From positions 7,973,927-8,037,926 of the forward strand of contig NC_066850.1 in assembly GCF_001640805.2 (NCBI RefSeq): a stretch of 64,000 bases of DNA. The letters run 5' to 3'. The DNA comes from Lates calcarifer (lineage: Eukaryota > Chordata > Actinopteri > Centropomidae). The notes under the pieces are model-generated. The model was given only the letters and a program-made list of their open reading frames with translations, ran no database searches and was not told the DNA's origin. This document shows, piece after piece, positions 1-20,125 of the stretch. The position numbers and the translations under genes were made by a program. Numbering within the stretch: the stretch's first letter is position 1; every line of letters begins with the position of its first letter.

Positions 1-116
1 GAAGAACACTGCCAAAACAAGCAGGGAGTGCAACATGTACAAAGTCAAAGTTCTTTTAACCAATGCTTCATAAACCATAAACACCAGTAAAGTGTTTCCG
101 ATGTCAACAAACTCAC
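1..116 (-). other. impdh1 intron, cut by the window edge
   Basis: Intron sequence following the GTGAGT donor at 116-111. The next exon, expected to begin with the rest of GGNVVTAAQAK and the catalytic loop, is not in the window. Confidence 0.8.
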
Positions 117-7266
<7,150 letters not shown>

Positions 7267-7267
7267 G

Positions 7268-9514
7268 CTGCCAAATGATAAGGAGAGGCAACTTCAATCA
7301 ACTGTGCAGCCCAATAATCAGTAAAGATACTCATCTACAGACAGTACAATGATGCTCTGCAAGAACACTAGACATCCACTTTGTAGGCAGAGCTTTGGTG
7401 ACCTTCTCACAGGAAGACATAACCATAGCAACATCAACATCCCTCAGCAAGCCTCAGGTCAGTGCGCCTGCGTGGCAGGAGCCAGATGCAACCGCTTCCT
7501 CTACTTACAAAAACAAACCATTAATAATCTTGTAATAATCTTGCAACCGCGTTAAACAAATTTAAGAAAACGCACATTTGACAACTAAATTAGGAATATC
7601 ATTAGTTACAATATGATCACTCATAATCGAGTACCACAAACACATATACGCCATCGTAATATCCTACCGTGATTTTTGTGCTGGGGAGGAGATCTTACAG
7701 TGAATTTTATGTCTCTACATCGAAAATATGAAAACCTTTATCACCTTTAAAACATAAATCGGGCGCATCAGAAAACAATAGAGGAGAACGACAACAGCGC
7801 AGCAGTCCTCACACGACCGCGTGTTCAGCAAAATATGGCCGGGTGACCCACTAACATTTAACTGGACCACCGCTAGTAGCGCAAGCTTTCAACTAAGGTG
7901 AAAAAAATAAAAATAAATGAAACGTGCTTTAAACAAAACATAACGTCCTCAAAATATATTGTCTCGACTTGGGCGGTAACATCTACTGGCCTGGTGACCT
8001 ACATTACATTATCAGTAGCTAGCAAACATTAGCTGCTTACACTGCGCACCCGTAGTTGACAAAATAAGCTACTTCAGACCTGTCTTTGTTGTTTTTGCGG
8101 TGAAACGAGAACACAGCATCCCTAACGCTGACGATCCGCGTTACAACAATAATCTATCAACGTTATCCATGCTAGCTCCTTACACCTCTCACAAATCACA
8201 ACTAAATGCCTAGTTAACCACAGTGTTTTGGAAAACAACATGCCATTCACTCAATAACACTTCTTAAAATTGCCTTACTTTTAATTACGGTTTGGCTAGC
8301 GTTAACCTCAATATATTTTACAGGAATAATATCGGGTAAACAGGAGAATCAATAACTAAAGTTGACATTTTATCACATTAAGTAGGCATTATGAATAATA
8401 AATGGACGCCGAATTTAAGGGTGGGTCCTATTATATGCTAAACGATGTAACTCATTCTCTTATCCAGTCTTACATAGTTTTGAGAATAAAGCCAACACTG
8501 TTTTGGCAGAGTTTTAAAGGGAGTCTGGTATTACGTTCTGCCAACATGTGTGTGCATGCACGCTGATATGTAAAATGCTATAGGCTATCTAACATAGTCA
8601 AGAATGCGAAGGGGAGGTAATGTTGCCTTCCTGATTTAACTTTATCAGTTGAATTAATTTACCCTTTACTAGAACATTTTAAAGTTAAATTTAATGAAAT
8701 AAAAATAAACCCATTTGTAATTATTCCACACGAAGCACTACAAAAATGGCTTACGTGGGCACACTGACAACACTATTAATACTATTAGCCTCGGATAATA
8801 ATACCTGCAACGTTACCAAACCGTTAGCCAGAGAATTACAGACACTGTGTCATCATCAAGCTGGCAATATGGCTGGCACTTCACCAAACCAACATTCGTT
8901 GATGTAAATGCTAACTTCACAAGCAAGTTAACAACGACCTCGTGTAAATCATTAGTCGGTGTCTAACACAAATACGCACGTATTACCGAGCTGAAACAGC
9001 CTCTTACCTCTTCACAGCTAAGATACAACATGTAGCTAAAGTTACACTATGATGTTGATGTTACCTCATTGAAAATCATATCACGATATACAAGCCGATA
9101 AACTTGTCCGATTAACGATGCTATACAGCTGTCATACCAAGTGTAGATGTGTCAATAATTCACTAATGTACATTCATATGAACTTTTAGCAGATTAGACC
9201 TACAGAATGTTTGACTTGCAGACATGTGGTATCAACCGTTAGCATTTAGCATTAGCAGCGTGCTTATTTTGAAAAAAAGGCTCCCGAGATTTTAAAGCTG
9301 TTGCAACCATTAACAGCAAAGAAAGCGTTTTAAACTACGTAGCTCCTTTGCTAGCGTTAAGTCCAATGTCTTTTCCTAGACAGAGAAACGGTAGCAAGCT
9401 GGCTCCTTATGGAGCTGATGCCCACGTTGGGCAAAAAGGAAAGCAACTTTCCATGCGTGAACCTACAGAAGTCAGGCTGAAAGCGACGGTAAAATGCGGT
9501 TAATTCACTTTACC
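7268..9514 (-). other. impdh1 5' intron (ATG exon to housekeeping first exon)
   Basis: AT-rich intron with many GCTAGC/TTAGC words common in fish DNA. I see no coding exon or repeat that I can name. Confidence 0.5.
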
Positions 9515-9640
9515 TCGAAGAACAAACTAGACGAAAACACCGGTCGTTCGTGGCTCCAAGATGTACAAGCACCGGTCTGCATTAAAGTGAAAACGATTGC
9601 CTGTCGCGGTCAGCAGACAGTGCGTGTTGGTGTTATGTAC
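9515..9640 (-). promoter_or_regulatory. impdh1: Probable ubiquitous impdh1 promoter and non-coding first exon
   Basis: The minus strand shows a good donor (CTTCGAG|GTAAAG, last exon base 9515) preceded by a CpG-containing stretch with ACCGGT and CGCGAC motifs. It could splice to the acceptor just before the canonical ATG at 7266, giving the housekeeping transcript. The exon start near 9600-9640 is a guess and no TATA box is seen. Confidence is limited because non-coding exons cannot be checked by frame. Confidence 0.4.
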
Positions 9641-12600
9641 TCGTAGCAGTAGCGTCACATCCCTTTTCTCCCCTAAGAGGCGTGTTTTAACCATGTGCAT
9701 CCTGCGCCTCAGAGGTAGAGAGCAGCCAGAGTGATCTACTGTATATCATAGTTGTTCTAGCTTTACTGAAATGCCGCCAAACCGGTTAGTGAGACCTGAC
9801 AGTCAACCGGCAGGTATTTTTAGCAGAGCCAGAAAGGGTAAAAAATATAAATAAATAAATAATATAAAATATAAATAAATAATCATCCTCTTATTAAATA
9901 CTGATTAGATTAAATAGAATAAATCTTTATTGTCACTGTTTTATGACAATTCATAGTATTTTATAAGATGATGATAGGGTTTGTATGTAAACTCTTAATG
10001 TGAAAAATAACTATATCAAACTTTCCAACAGTATTACTGCATGATGAGTACTGTTGATATTTTAAGCACATTTCGTTGATAATACCGCAGCTTTTTTGTG
10101 ATGAGGTAGTGTTACACTGTGGTACTAAACATTTTACTCAGGTAAAGGTTCTGAGTAATTCCTTTACCATACTGCTTTGTTTCAGTTTCAGGCTTTCTTC
10201 AGTTTTGTCAATAGTTCTATTTCTTCTTCTCTTCTGTTAAATTAGCATTGTTAGTGTACTGTAAAAAAAGAATGTGCATGATAAACTTTTTTCTTTCTTG
10301 TTAATTGTAATACAGCGCCATGTGTTGTTTGCTGGATATATCTGATGGTGTGTATCACAGTTCTTGGTAGAGCTAGGTAAATAGGATATGGGCATGGCTT
10401 AAAACACTGTTAAAGAGGAAATTATGTGGCTGTGTACTTCTCTCAGTTCTGTTGTCTAATATATATGACCCTACTGATTGTCTTCCCAAAGTAAAAGCTG
10501 TCATGGCTTATTTTTTTAGAGAAAGGCCATGTCAAATTTACACAGCAGCACTGCTTGAGTTTTGGTCACATGTGAATCATCTAAAGTGGATTAAGTGTAC
10601 TGAAAAGCCTGCATTTTATTCACATGATGTCAGTTGCAAGAAGCGTGCAGAGTGACTACGAGTAACAGAGCGCATCTAATGTTATGTTAAGGAACACAAA
10701 TGGATTAAACTCACTCCTTTTATATTCTAATAGTATATGCAATATACAGTACAGAAATGGATATAACAATAAACCACCCTATAAATTGCCCGCCAAGTAT
10801 TGTAGCTGCTTTCAGTGTGATGTACATCAGCTTGTTGAAGGAACAAGGGCAGGTTCAGCCACTGTGAGAAAAACACATAATTTAATTACTTACTGTGAAA
10901 TCTAATTAGAAAGTTACATTTAATGAGCAGTAGTGTGTTAAGAATGAATTCAAAAAGCAGCACCTAACAATGTAAAAAAAACACCCCACTGTGCTTATAA
11001 GAGATAAGTGTGCACAGTCTCTTGGCTTTCTGGCAACGAGACGCAACATAAAACCACACATACAGACTCTCACAGTCACTATCTAGTACGCAGTACACAC
11101 ACGTGTGTATTCACATCACTTGACAGTCTGTCAGCATGCTGCTCTCGTCATCGAGCTGTCCGCGGCGTAAATGTCTGGCACGGGTAGCTGACAGAAAACC
11201 ACTGTTGTTTCCTCACAACTAAAAATATGACTGTCACTATCTGTTATCACGTCTTCATGGAGCAGAAAGATCAGAATAAAAATGTCTTGCTACCAATATG
11301 TGTTACTTTTTTTTTTTTAAAACACATTTTAGATTTTAACACAACTTCAAGAGCTGTTCCCATTGACCACAAATGTGTGGCTAGACTGTGATAACCTTAA
11401 CCAATCTTGCATGTATAAAACAAACGATGGCAATCTGACACAGATATCCCATGCAGTATCAGCCAAATATATGGCTAACAATGTATTATATTTATATGGT
11501 GTAATGTAATGGGGTTGCACAGATACACTGAATATTTCATATCATTTTTTGTGTAACATTAGAACTGTTTATGGGGCTGGTATTTCCGGTCATGTAATAT
11601 AACGAGTTATACTGTATATTGATCGTTTCTTGCAGAGGTGGATTTCAGATGTCAAATACAGTACAGAACCACATGGTCTCAATTGTAACCCACTATGCTT
11701 CACAGTCCTCCCCTTTTTCTATAACTATCTTAGGTGAGGTTTGTTAGATATATCTGCCAAGGTGAGTGTGTGTGTGTGTGGGGTGGGGGGGTGGGAGGGT
11801 CAGTTTCCCACTCTGTGTTTGTGTCAAATTAAATGTGGGTCATCACAAATATGGGTCAGTGGTTCCTCTATGCACTGTAGCTATTCTGAGCAGTTGATTC
11901 AGTCTTGTTTATCCTCCCTGCAGCACTCTGCTAACTCCTGCCTCGATGGTGCATCGTGGAAATGTCTGGGTACAGGCGAGGCAGAGGAGCAAGGATAAAA
12001 ATAGGACCCAACAATTTAAGATCTCTGTGTTTTTGACATCTGCTCATTTTCCTTGATTTATGTTGTTACACCTTTTCTGTTGTTGCCATTGTTTGTTGAT
12101 CCCAGATCTCTTTTTGTTCTGTTTCTGTTGTTGTGATTGTTTCCTGTTCTCAGATCTCTCTTGGAAAAGAGATTTTAATCTCAATGAGACTGCCTGGTTG
12201 AAAAATCTAAATACAATGAGCCACAGGTGAAACATACAGAGGTTTCAAACAACTCAAAAAGGAAGTGTGTCACCCAAAGCAAGGGATTTAACCTCAGGGG
12301 CATTTGCAAACTGATCTTAATACGAGCGTGTGGACATGTAAACTGACCCGATGGGACAGAGTGAATTTACATGTGCAGCCCCATGAAGGCAGAGCCAGTG
12401 AAAGCATGAGAAAGATTTTATTTGACCATGGATGATGAAATTATTATTAAAGCATTATATTTGTGCAAAGTCATTTTTAGTCTTCTGAAAAAAAAAAGTT
12501 TGTCCAGTTATTCAGCTCTTACACTTGCTAGTAAGAAATGATTTCTGCAGCAGGCAAACTTGCAATAACAAACAGTTCCAAAAACCTTTCCTGACACACT

Positions 12601-12685
12601 CTGTGAAAATAGTGAAACAAATAGATGTATCTGAACCCACATACTGATAGTGACTCATTCTTCCTATAGTTTCCCAGTAACTCAC
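9641..12685 (-). other. Region between the housekeeping first exon and the retina-type exon of impdh1
   Basis: Intron of the long transcript and presumed upstream region of the short one. It holds an AAAT-rich simple tract near 9841-9882. A CTTAATCC (CRX/OTX-type) word lies on the minus strand, with its GGATTA at 10588-10593. No coding exon was seen. Confidence 0.5.
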
Positions 12686-12906
12686 CTCTCTGGGCTGAAA
12701 CCGGCCTGAATCCGTGTGGCACTGTACCGCTGGGCTGCAGTTTCATGCCCGTGGCCGTGTGAGGTTTGTCGGACGTAGTGCTCTCCATCTCTGGATCCAA
12801 CATTGGTACGTGATGGCTGTGTGTCCCCAACAATTGTCCGGTAATCCACCAGCTGGCTCTCCCTCGCTCCTTCTGCACCAGAGTGCTCATAAACATAGCC
12901 CTCCAT
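12686..12906 (-). CDS. impdh1: impdh1 alternative (retina-type) first coding exon
   Basis: On the minus strand this exon opens with ATG (12906-12904) and encodes 73 residues plus two bases, then ends at a GTGAGT donor. The product starts MEGYVYEH and ends HETAAQRYSATRIQAGFSPE. The HETAAQRYSA and QAG segments match the N-terminal extension of mammalian retinal IMPDH1 isoforms as I remember them. The trailing AG joins the single C that precedes the canonical ATG (acceptor at 7269-7268) to make AGC (Ser). This gives the expected SPE-S-MADYL junction, so frame and phase both support the exon. It lies about 5.4 kb upstream of the canonical start exon. It should be driven by its own promoter to the right, which I could not define. 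At 73 residues it is longer than the human extension of about 49. Confidence 0.88.
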
Positions 12907-13840
12907 TATCTGTCCAAGGTCAGTCTATGAATCCAGTGGCCCTTTAGCCTTGCTGTACAGCCTTTCAACAGTTTCTTGCAGGATGTACAAAGTAAAACAA
13001 GATATCCAACAGCTGAAGGTTACATTTGGGTCAAAAACAGAAGAAACTGCTAATTGTTGAGACCCTTAAGTCATATAAACCTCATGACCAAAGTTTAGAA
13101 AAACTTTAGGAGTTACATTTTGCAAAACAAATGCAAACTCTCTTTTTTTCTTTCTGAATTCCAGTGCCTGCTCTGTTTAGCCTGCTGCTGACTTCCAGAC
13201 TAGAAACAGAGCTGCATAGGTGTTCCCACAGAGAGAAAAAAAAAAAGACCAGTGTCAGGCTAGTCCGTCTGCTCCTGCACAGGATGCACCTGCCTACAAA
13301 AAGACAACAGCCACTTCTGGGCGTGTCAACGGAGGGCGTCACCTAGGAGATTCTCCCACTGAGAGGGTGTCGCTGTGGAAATGATGCCAGCGGCAGAGTG
13401 TTGTCGTGGAGAGGCGCTTGTGCTGATGTCTTCAAATTCGTGGAGGATTTTCTGACACGAGGGTGGAGGGGAATGAAGAGGGAGAGGAGCACAGAAAAGC
13501 CCCGTACTGTACTAATAGTGTATGTGGGAATAAAGCAGTCGTTGCCCCGGGCGTTTCTCTACAAGCTGAATGGAGTGAGTACTGTCCTGCTGAGTGCTCC
13601 ATGTAAGCTCCCTCTCCATGCATAGGTTAATCCTGCTTTCTATCAGTGGCACCACATTACTTTCACAAAGAGGATTTCAGAATTAGAATGAACAAGACTA
13701 GCTCTGCTAAGAGAGCAGCACATTATTTTACAGCTCAAGCAGCAAGATCATCACTGTGGCGTTATTTTTCTCTCACTGGGCTCTACTAAAACCAAATACA
13801 TACAGCAAACATAGCATTTCTGGAAGTATTTGGCACAGAG

Positions 13841-13841
<1 letters not shown>

Positions 13842-13912
<71 letters not shown>
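13842..13912. repeat. Compound (TG)n-(T)n simple tract
   Basis: About 17 TG units run directly into about 36 T residues. Lengths of such tracts are prone to assembly error. Confidence 0.95.
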
Positions 13913-13916
<4 letters not shown>

Positions 13917-15134
13917 CTCTGGACTTGATAAATTTAGTTCCTCTTACCAGGACCCACAGGCATGATTTGTATTGCTTCTCATGCTTTGTGCAGACCAGGC
14001 CTCACAGAAAACCACTGCACTTCCTAAAAAAGTCAGAGGCCGAGGTTAGACCCCACAATCTAACACAACATGTACTTGTACCTTGACACTGCTGGGTGAA
14101 GCTCTCACCAAAGTGTCAGTGTTACATAATCACTCTGAATGGTTTCAAAAGCATTTTGTTTTCAAAAAGATCATCCACACTGGTCTGCATGCATGTTTTT
14201 ACACACAGCACCAGTTGGTTCTTTTTGGCATCAGCCGACCATTAGTGGGCTGTAAATATACGGTATGTATGGGATGAATGTGTTGACCCTTCAATTGCTA
14301 ATGGAACTTTTGTACATGATAAAGGACCATCATCTTAAAAGGATTCCCACCCACCCACACACACACACATACATATTGGGCCATCTTTCTCCTCAAAAGG
14401 ATCACCTCCAGGTGTCTGACTGACTGTGACAGCTGGTCAGACATTAAGATGGAAAATCCTCTTTGCCTGTCCTCTCAGGCTCTAGTGAGTTCCCCACTTA
14501 CACCTCACATTCATCTTTAACACATGTTAACGGAAACCCCTCACCCACACAACGTAGACAACAAATCAGGAAACTGACTTTAAGTATCAGGAATATATAT
14601 TGAGTCGTAATCTGAGTGGAGTGGTGCGGTGATGCTACCGTCTGCTCCGAGTTATCACATAATCTGTGGCATTAAAGGGTTAGTGTCACATGCAGGAGGG
14701 ATGAGAGGAACCCACTCCAAATTTCACATGTGCGTATCCTCAGGTTATGTGCAGTCCCTCCTCACTCAATTACTTAATCATAATGACTGTCATGTGCACA
14801 GCACGGGTAATCATTGACTGGCTGAGACAAATCAGAATCATAAGGTTTAACACAAGGGGTAACCATTCCAAGCAATGGAGCATGTGCGTGTGAATGGCAA
14901 GCCACTGAAGCTGTAATCTCTAAAATGATCAGAATCTACAGTACAGTTGTAATTCATTTCACATCACACTGCTTTGATATAGCACACACCTCTTTTTAAG
15001 AAATACGTTAGTACCACGGTCTCCTTTTCTATCATTTGATGTTTTTAAAAGTCATATTCTGTAACACAGTTAATCATAATGTCATTTTCCTAAAGTGACA
15101 GTGAAATCTATTGTTATGCTTAGTTCTGTTCATA

Positions 15135-15230
15135 CTACTACTAATAATAATAATACATCAAATTTCTATAGCACTTTTCAAGACACTCAAAGATGCTTAA
15201 CAATATAACAAAAGAAAAGAGAAATAGTAA
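15135..15230. repeat. Fragment of a dispersed fish repeat
   Basis: It has a (CTA/ATA) tract followed by TTTCTATAGCACTTTTCAAG and ACACTCAAAGATGCTTAACA. These words resemble a tail motif (TATAGCACTTTT...ACTCAAAG.GCTT) that I recall as very common in teleost genomes. The family is not identified. Confidence 0.45.
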
Positions 15231-17159
15231 AAAGAAATAAGTAGTTTTACTGCAGTTCTAATTTTCAAAGATATGAGATTAGTCATGGGGCGTACAAAGC
15301 AGCCTGTGAGAACAGCTGCATCATGTATTCTGTGGCTCTGGCAAAAGCTTTCTAAAGACAGAGGAAGTTAAAAAAAAAAAAAAAAAAAAGGGCAGTCAGA
15401 GTTACCCCCGAGGCAAACGTTTGCAGTTGGGCCACTGCCACCTAGCATTCACTGTGCACTGTGTATGTACCCTGTCACATATGCATTCACTATCAGGTAC
15501 AAAGCACACAGAGGACAGCACATGGCAGCTTCATTATATTCCCAGAGAACAGCCAGTTCCCCTGTGCTTGTGGTGATTAGAATAAACACAACTTTGTTTT
15601 GCAGTATGCATGACATCTTTGTTACTAAAATAATAAAGTTCATAAAGCTATATTTTTGAAAGTTTTCAGATACAAAAAACACTATTCTGTACTATACTAA
15701 TTTTGAAAACGCATTGACATGCAGTGAACCTGTGACCTTTGGGGACTGGGAGTACTTTCTCATTTTATCTTGTCAGTAATCCAATCTTAGTAACAAACTG
15801 GGAATGTAGAGTTTGACAGACTTGGGTGTTTAACAGGGGAGGTGGGTCTAATGGAGCAAAGCTGTCTAGTTGCATCAGGAACAAGTGTTTTTGGTGTTTG
15901 AACCATGTCTGAGACTAAAAAGCAGTATAATTTGGCCTCTGCTGCATCAATTTTGACCACATTTTAAACTCTACCAAGCAGCAAGACACAAGATGCAGGT
16001 TTCAGATTGTAAAAATTTACCCAAAAAGAGAGACAGAGACAGAGAAAGCACAAGTGATCATTACCGAAATTTAGCAGGGAGAGAGGTCAACAGAACTAAA
16101 CTCAAAATACAGGTGACTCAAGTGCAGCAGAACCAAGTGACTTGGACTGAATCAAATAAAGCCAAAACTGACTAAATGGGGCATGTATATTAGCTGGCCA
16201 AACCATTTAACAGACAAAAAGAAAAAAGAAAACTAAATTACTGAACTGAATTAACTAAACACTACACAAACAGTTAGCTCCCCAAATCTCCCTATGGCAG
16301 GTGTTCAACAGCTGCACAGCGAAGTTAAAGGGCCCAGATGAGGGCATTTATAACTGCTCATCATATGAGTCAGTCTGCTTAGATGGTGAGTCATGGTGAC
16401 GTCCCAGCACAGACCAGCAGCACAGTAACTCAAAAGAAAGAAAGGAGTATTGATGCAACTTAAAGATGACAGAACTTAAAATCAAATTGGTAGTTTGATT
16501 AAGAAAATGTAACATAAATAGAAAGGTAAAAATTTAAAAAGTGAAAGTGAGTTGAAAAGAGGCCAACAGATATTGTAGATTGCTGGTGTGACTGTGGGTG
16601 TGGTGCAGCATGTCCTGGTAAGATATAGACCATTTTTACACAAGTCACTTGTCACAGCAGAATACACACAAGTGAACACAGTATTATTTATAATGGCTCT
16701 GATCCATTTAAATCTCGCAGTGATGGTGGAAATCCACCAGGTGACATTTACTAGCATGGTGTGGATAGTGTAGGAAGGGGCAGGAGATAGCATGGGCAGG
16801 GTAGCAAATATTGCCATGCTAGCTCCAGCAGATTAACAGGCTAATAACATCAGCCCATAAAATAGTAAATTATACAGCGTTTTATCAGACATTTTACTAT
16901 CATTAACCTCTGTCAGTGTCCTTAGACTTGGAGAGGATTGCAATTTCAAGTGTCAAAGTTCAATGAAGCGAAGGAGACAGGTCAGTGCCATGTTCTGTTA
17001 CACATAAAAATAAACAGGAAGCAGCCATCATTAAAATTATTAATTACAGTTGTGACAAGTCAAAATGTCTACTATGATACAGTATTATATGATAAGACAT
17101 AATAGGCCTTTTTCATAGAGCATATGTCACAATACCAAAAGAAGGGACATAAATGATAA

Positions 17160-17550
17160 CATTGATGTTACCTGTATTCCATTTAGCTGCTTCAGTTTTG
17201 TGGATCTTAGTATAGAGTATTAATATTTTCACAGCAGACATTTATTTGACTTCATAACAGGAAAAGCAGAGGTGAAAAAAAAAATCATTGAGAATGGCTC
17301 AGTTCCATCAAGTGTCCCTGTAGGCCCTGCCAGTGAGCCAGCACGCGCCATGTCAGGACAGCTTATTTAAATGAAACGCAGCTGTTTCTGATGTTGTATC
17401 AATTGCTTTTCCTGCCATGACATGCCAAAATGTCTGCTGTGAAAGTTTTGTTGTGCGTGTTGGTGCATTGTCACACTGTTTTGGCTCAGAGGGACACTTG
17501 AGCAGATCAGTCAATGTTACCTAAATGGAATGCAGCCATTTTGAATGGTA
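17160..17550. repeat. Decayed interspersed repeat with a repeated internal module
   Basis: A module of the form TTAnnTAAATGrAAyGCAGC occurs twice in direct orientation (about 17363-17385 and 17517-17539). It occurs once inverted near 17169-17190 (GTTACCTGTATTCCATTTAGC). This arrangement suggests nested or folded copies of one dispersed element. No transposase coding is seen. Confidence 0.4.
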
Positions 17551-17662
17551 TTAGTAAGCTGTGCTGAAGTGTTGAATTTTCCTTTTTACTCTTAAACTTC
17601 ATGACATCCCTCTAAGCGCGGAGCCAAGCGAACATGTGTTCTAACTGCTTAACTGTCAAGCA

Positions 17663-17676
17663 CTGCCATCTAGTGG
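17663..17676 (-). promoter_or_regulatory. CTCF-like motif
   Basis: The minus strand reads CCACTAGATGGCAG, matching CCASYAGRKGGCRS at all 14 positions. It points toward the plus-strand motif at 1931, so the two are convergent and bracket both impdh1 promoters. The same word can occur within repeats. Confidence 0.42.
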
Positions 17677-19739
17677 ATGCAATGTTTTATTGCACCAAAT
17701 GCCATTACAATTTCCTTAGTAAGAGGTTTTTTGTATTGTATTTTATTATCTGTATTCTTGCAGAAAGGAATCCAATCTATTTCTAATCCAAGCATAGCAG
17801 CTGTGAAGTCATAAAACTAACCACTACATTTATTATGTTGTGCTATTTTTTCATGCTGAATCAGTCATATAAATCACTAATTTCCTCACTCATAATGATC
17901 ACCTGACATTAACTGGGTTGATTCTGTGTCAAACAACAAAGAAGTTTCCTCTGACTCACTTTCAGTGTTTTGCTTTCTCTCTGCCCCACTGTTTTTACTA
18001 ACCCTGCTATGTACACTAGTACACAAAGTTAAAAGTAGCCTATGATTAACTCTAAAGAAATACACCATTGTTTCTCCATGAGAGTCAGCTGCTTTAAATT
18101 CAGGCAGTGAAATGAAAATCAAAAGGGTTTCATGTGTGGGTGTATGTGGACAGACAAGTAAGCTGAACTGCTGGCTGCACTTCAATTGCTGCTGAGGAAG
18201 AAGACATTTCTGGCAGTAAAAAGAACAGTGACTCAGAGTACAGACCTCAAGATCCAGACTCTAAGAGCTGTTTACGCAATCTCATGCTTTTTTTTAACTC
18301 GAGGAGACCATTCTCTGCAATGATAAAGACTTGATTCTTTGGAAAGAAAACACTCTATTTTATCAATCACTGCACAGAAGAAATTTTTTGTGACGTGTGT
18401 CTGATTTGTAACAGTGCAGGCTTATCTGATTATACTCAACTTCTCATAACTTACAGTAATAGTGCTTTGAAGAGTTTAGATCATGCCAAATGTTAACCTA
18501 AGAAAATGTAAACCATAAAGTTGGGCAGTATTGATTAATTATGTGTTCTCATAACAAATGTGTGCTGGTTATTTGGGGTTGATGCCACTATCCCTCCAGT
18601 GAACTGTACTAAAGGCTATCTGGGCTGGGATTTCCTCAAAAACCGTGCCAAGCTTCAGAGGAAGTGAATTAATGACTGTGTGTAAGAAGAAAAGGCTCTG
18701 CTATTTTGCTGTGCTCATTCTCTGTGTGGGAAATTTTACAGAGCGAATGTCTGAAATCTCCACACTGGAAAATGACTATATTGGAAATTCCAAGATTTTA
18801 TCCAGTTATTTTTCTGCTAAAACACTGCAGATTGCCTGATAGGTTTACACAACATGGATGCTGATGGGATAGAGAACAGGTCTGAGCTAGCCCATTAACG
18901 TGTATCTATGAGTGTGTGTGTAAGGTGGCTGAAAGTGGAATATGCAATACATCCCCTCACTTTTTAGTTGTGAGTCAGTGCGAACATACGGCAAATATGT
19001 TGTGTAACTTTCCTTTATCTCTAAATGTCAACCCAACAGTTAAAACAAAGAGCTCACTCTCTTATGGCATGATAAGGAAGTGAGAACATATATTCATAAG
19101 AAATAATATTGCCCCTGTGGGGCATTCAAAAAGATACTGTGTCCTTAGTCCCTAAAAAATAAAACAATACTACAACTGTAATGGAACTGAAATGAATAAA
19201 GAAGAAAATTTGAAACATTATTACAACAGTATCAGTGTACCAACATATTCATTGTCCATAATGGATGAATCCCACTGACTTTGAGGATCCCATAAATTCC
19301 CCCACTGTATCACCATGAGGTTGACATTTGCGGTTTTAGATGAAGTGTTGCAACAGCTATTACACATTATCAGACTGTCATGACAGACATGGTTACTCAT
19401 TTGGCTGACTGTATTACCCAAAGGGATTTTCAAGTCAGGGGCAACACTCAAGCCTCAGTGCAGTAGGAGAACTTGGAGCAAGTAAGTACTAAATCTGGTC
19501 AATTACACAAAGTGTAAGGAAATCAGGTAAAGAAGTGCACAGTAAGTGTGAGTTAAACATGTTAGGGTGTCAGGGAGGGATGAGTCTTAAAGAGATTTTT
19601 GAAGATAGAGAAGGATGCTCTGGCCTTGATAGCATTTGCTAGCTAGGGTGCAGACCCAGAGTTTGATTCAGGCAGCCATGGCTAGCCAGTGGACTGGAAA
19701 AAAAAGAAGAATGCAGGATTAATAAAGACTTTGGTCTCT

Positions 19740-20125
19740 TAAAAGTGTACTCCCAAAACACTGCTGGACTCATGATGGACAGTATTAAAGAGATATCAAA
19801 ATCGATGCAGCAGAACCAGAGATACTCCCATACATTCTTCTTCCTCTGCCAAAACCTGGAGCCTACATTACCCATGATACAAGGCCTGCAGAGGTGTGGT
19901 AAGATAACTTTCTTTCTAAATCCACGACCACAGATCTTTACATCTGACACTGACCCGAGTGACATCACTTGAGGCAATTCATCCCACTCTCCACAACTCC
20001 CTCTGGAGCCACAAAACACTTTATACTTTTCTTGGTGAATGCAGCAGTATTTCCTGAGACCGGTAAACAGACTTTGATGATTAAAATCTGTGGAGTTCCC
20101 CTTGATCCCTCCTCCAGTGTTGTCA
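19740..20125. repeat. Dispersed fish repeat fragment
   Basis: It contains CCTGGAGCCTACATTACCC, TGACATCACTTGAGGCAATT, CTCCCTCTGGAGCCA, CCTGAGACCGGTAAACAGAC and ends AAATCTGTGGAGTTCCCCTT. I recognise this order of words as a high-copy teleost repeat, but I cannot name the family or set exact ends. The open frames here belong to the repeat or to chance. Confidence 0.45.
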
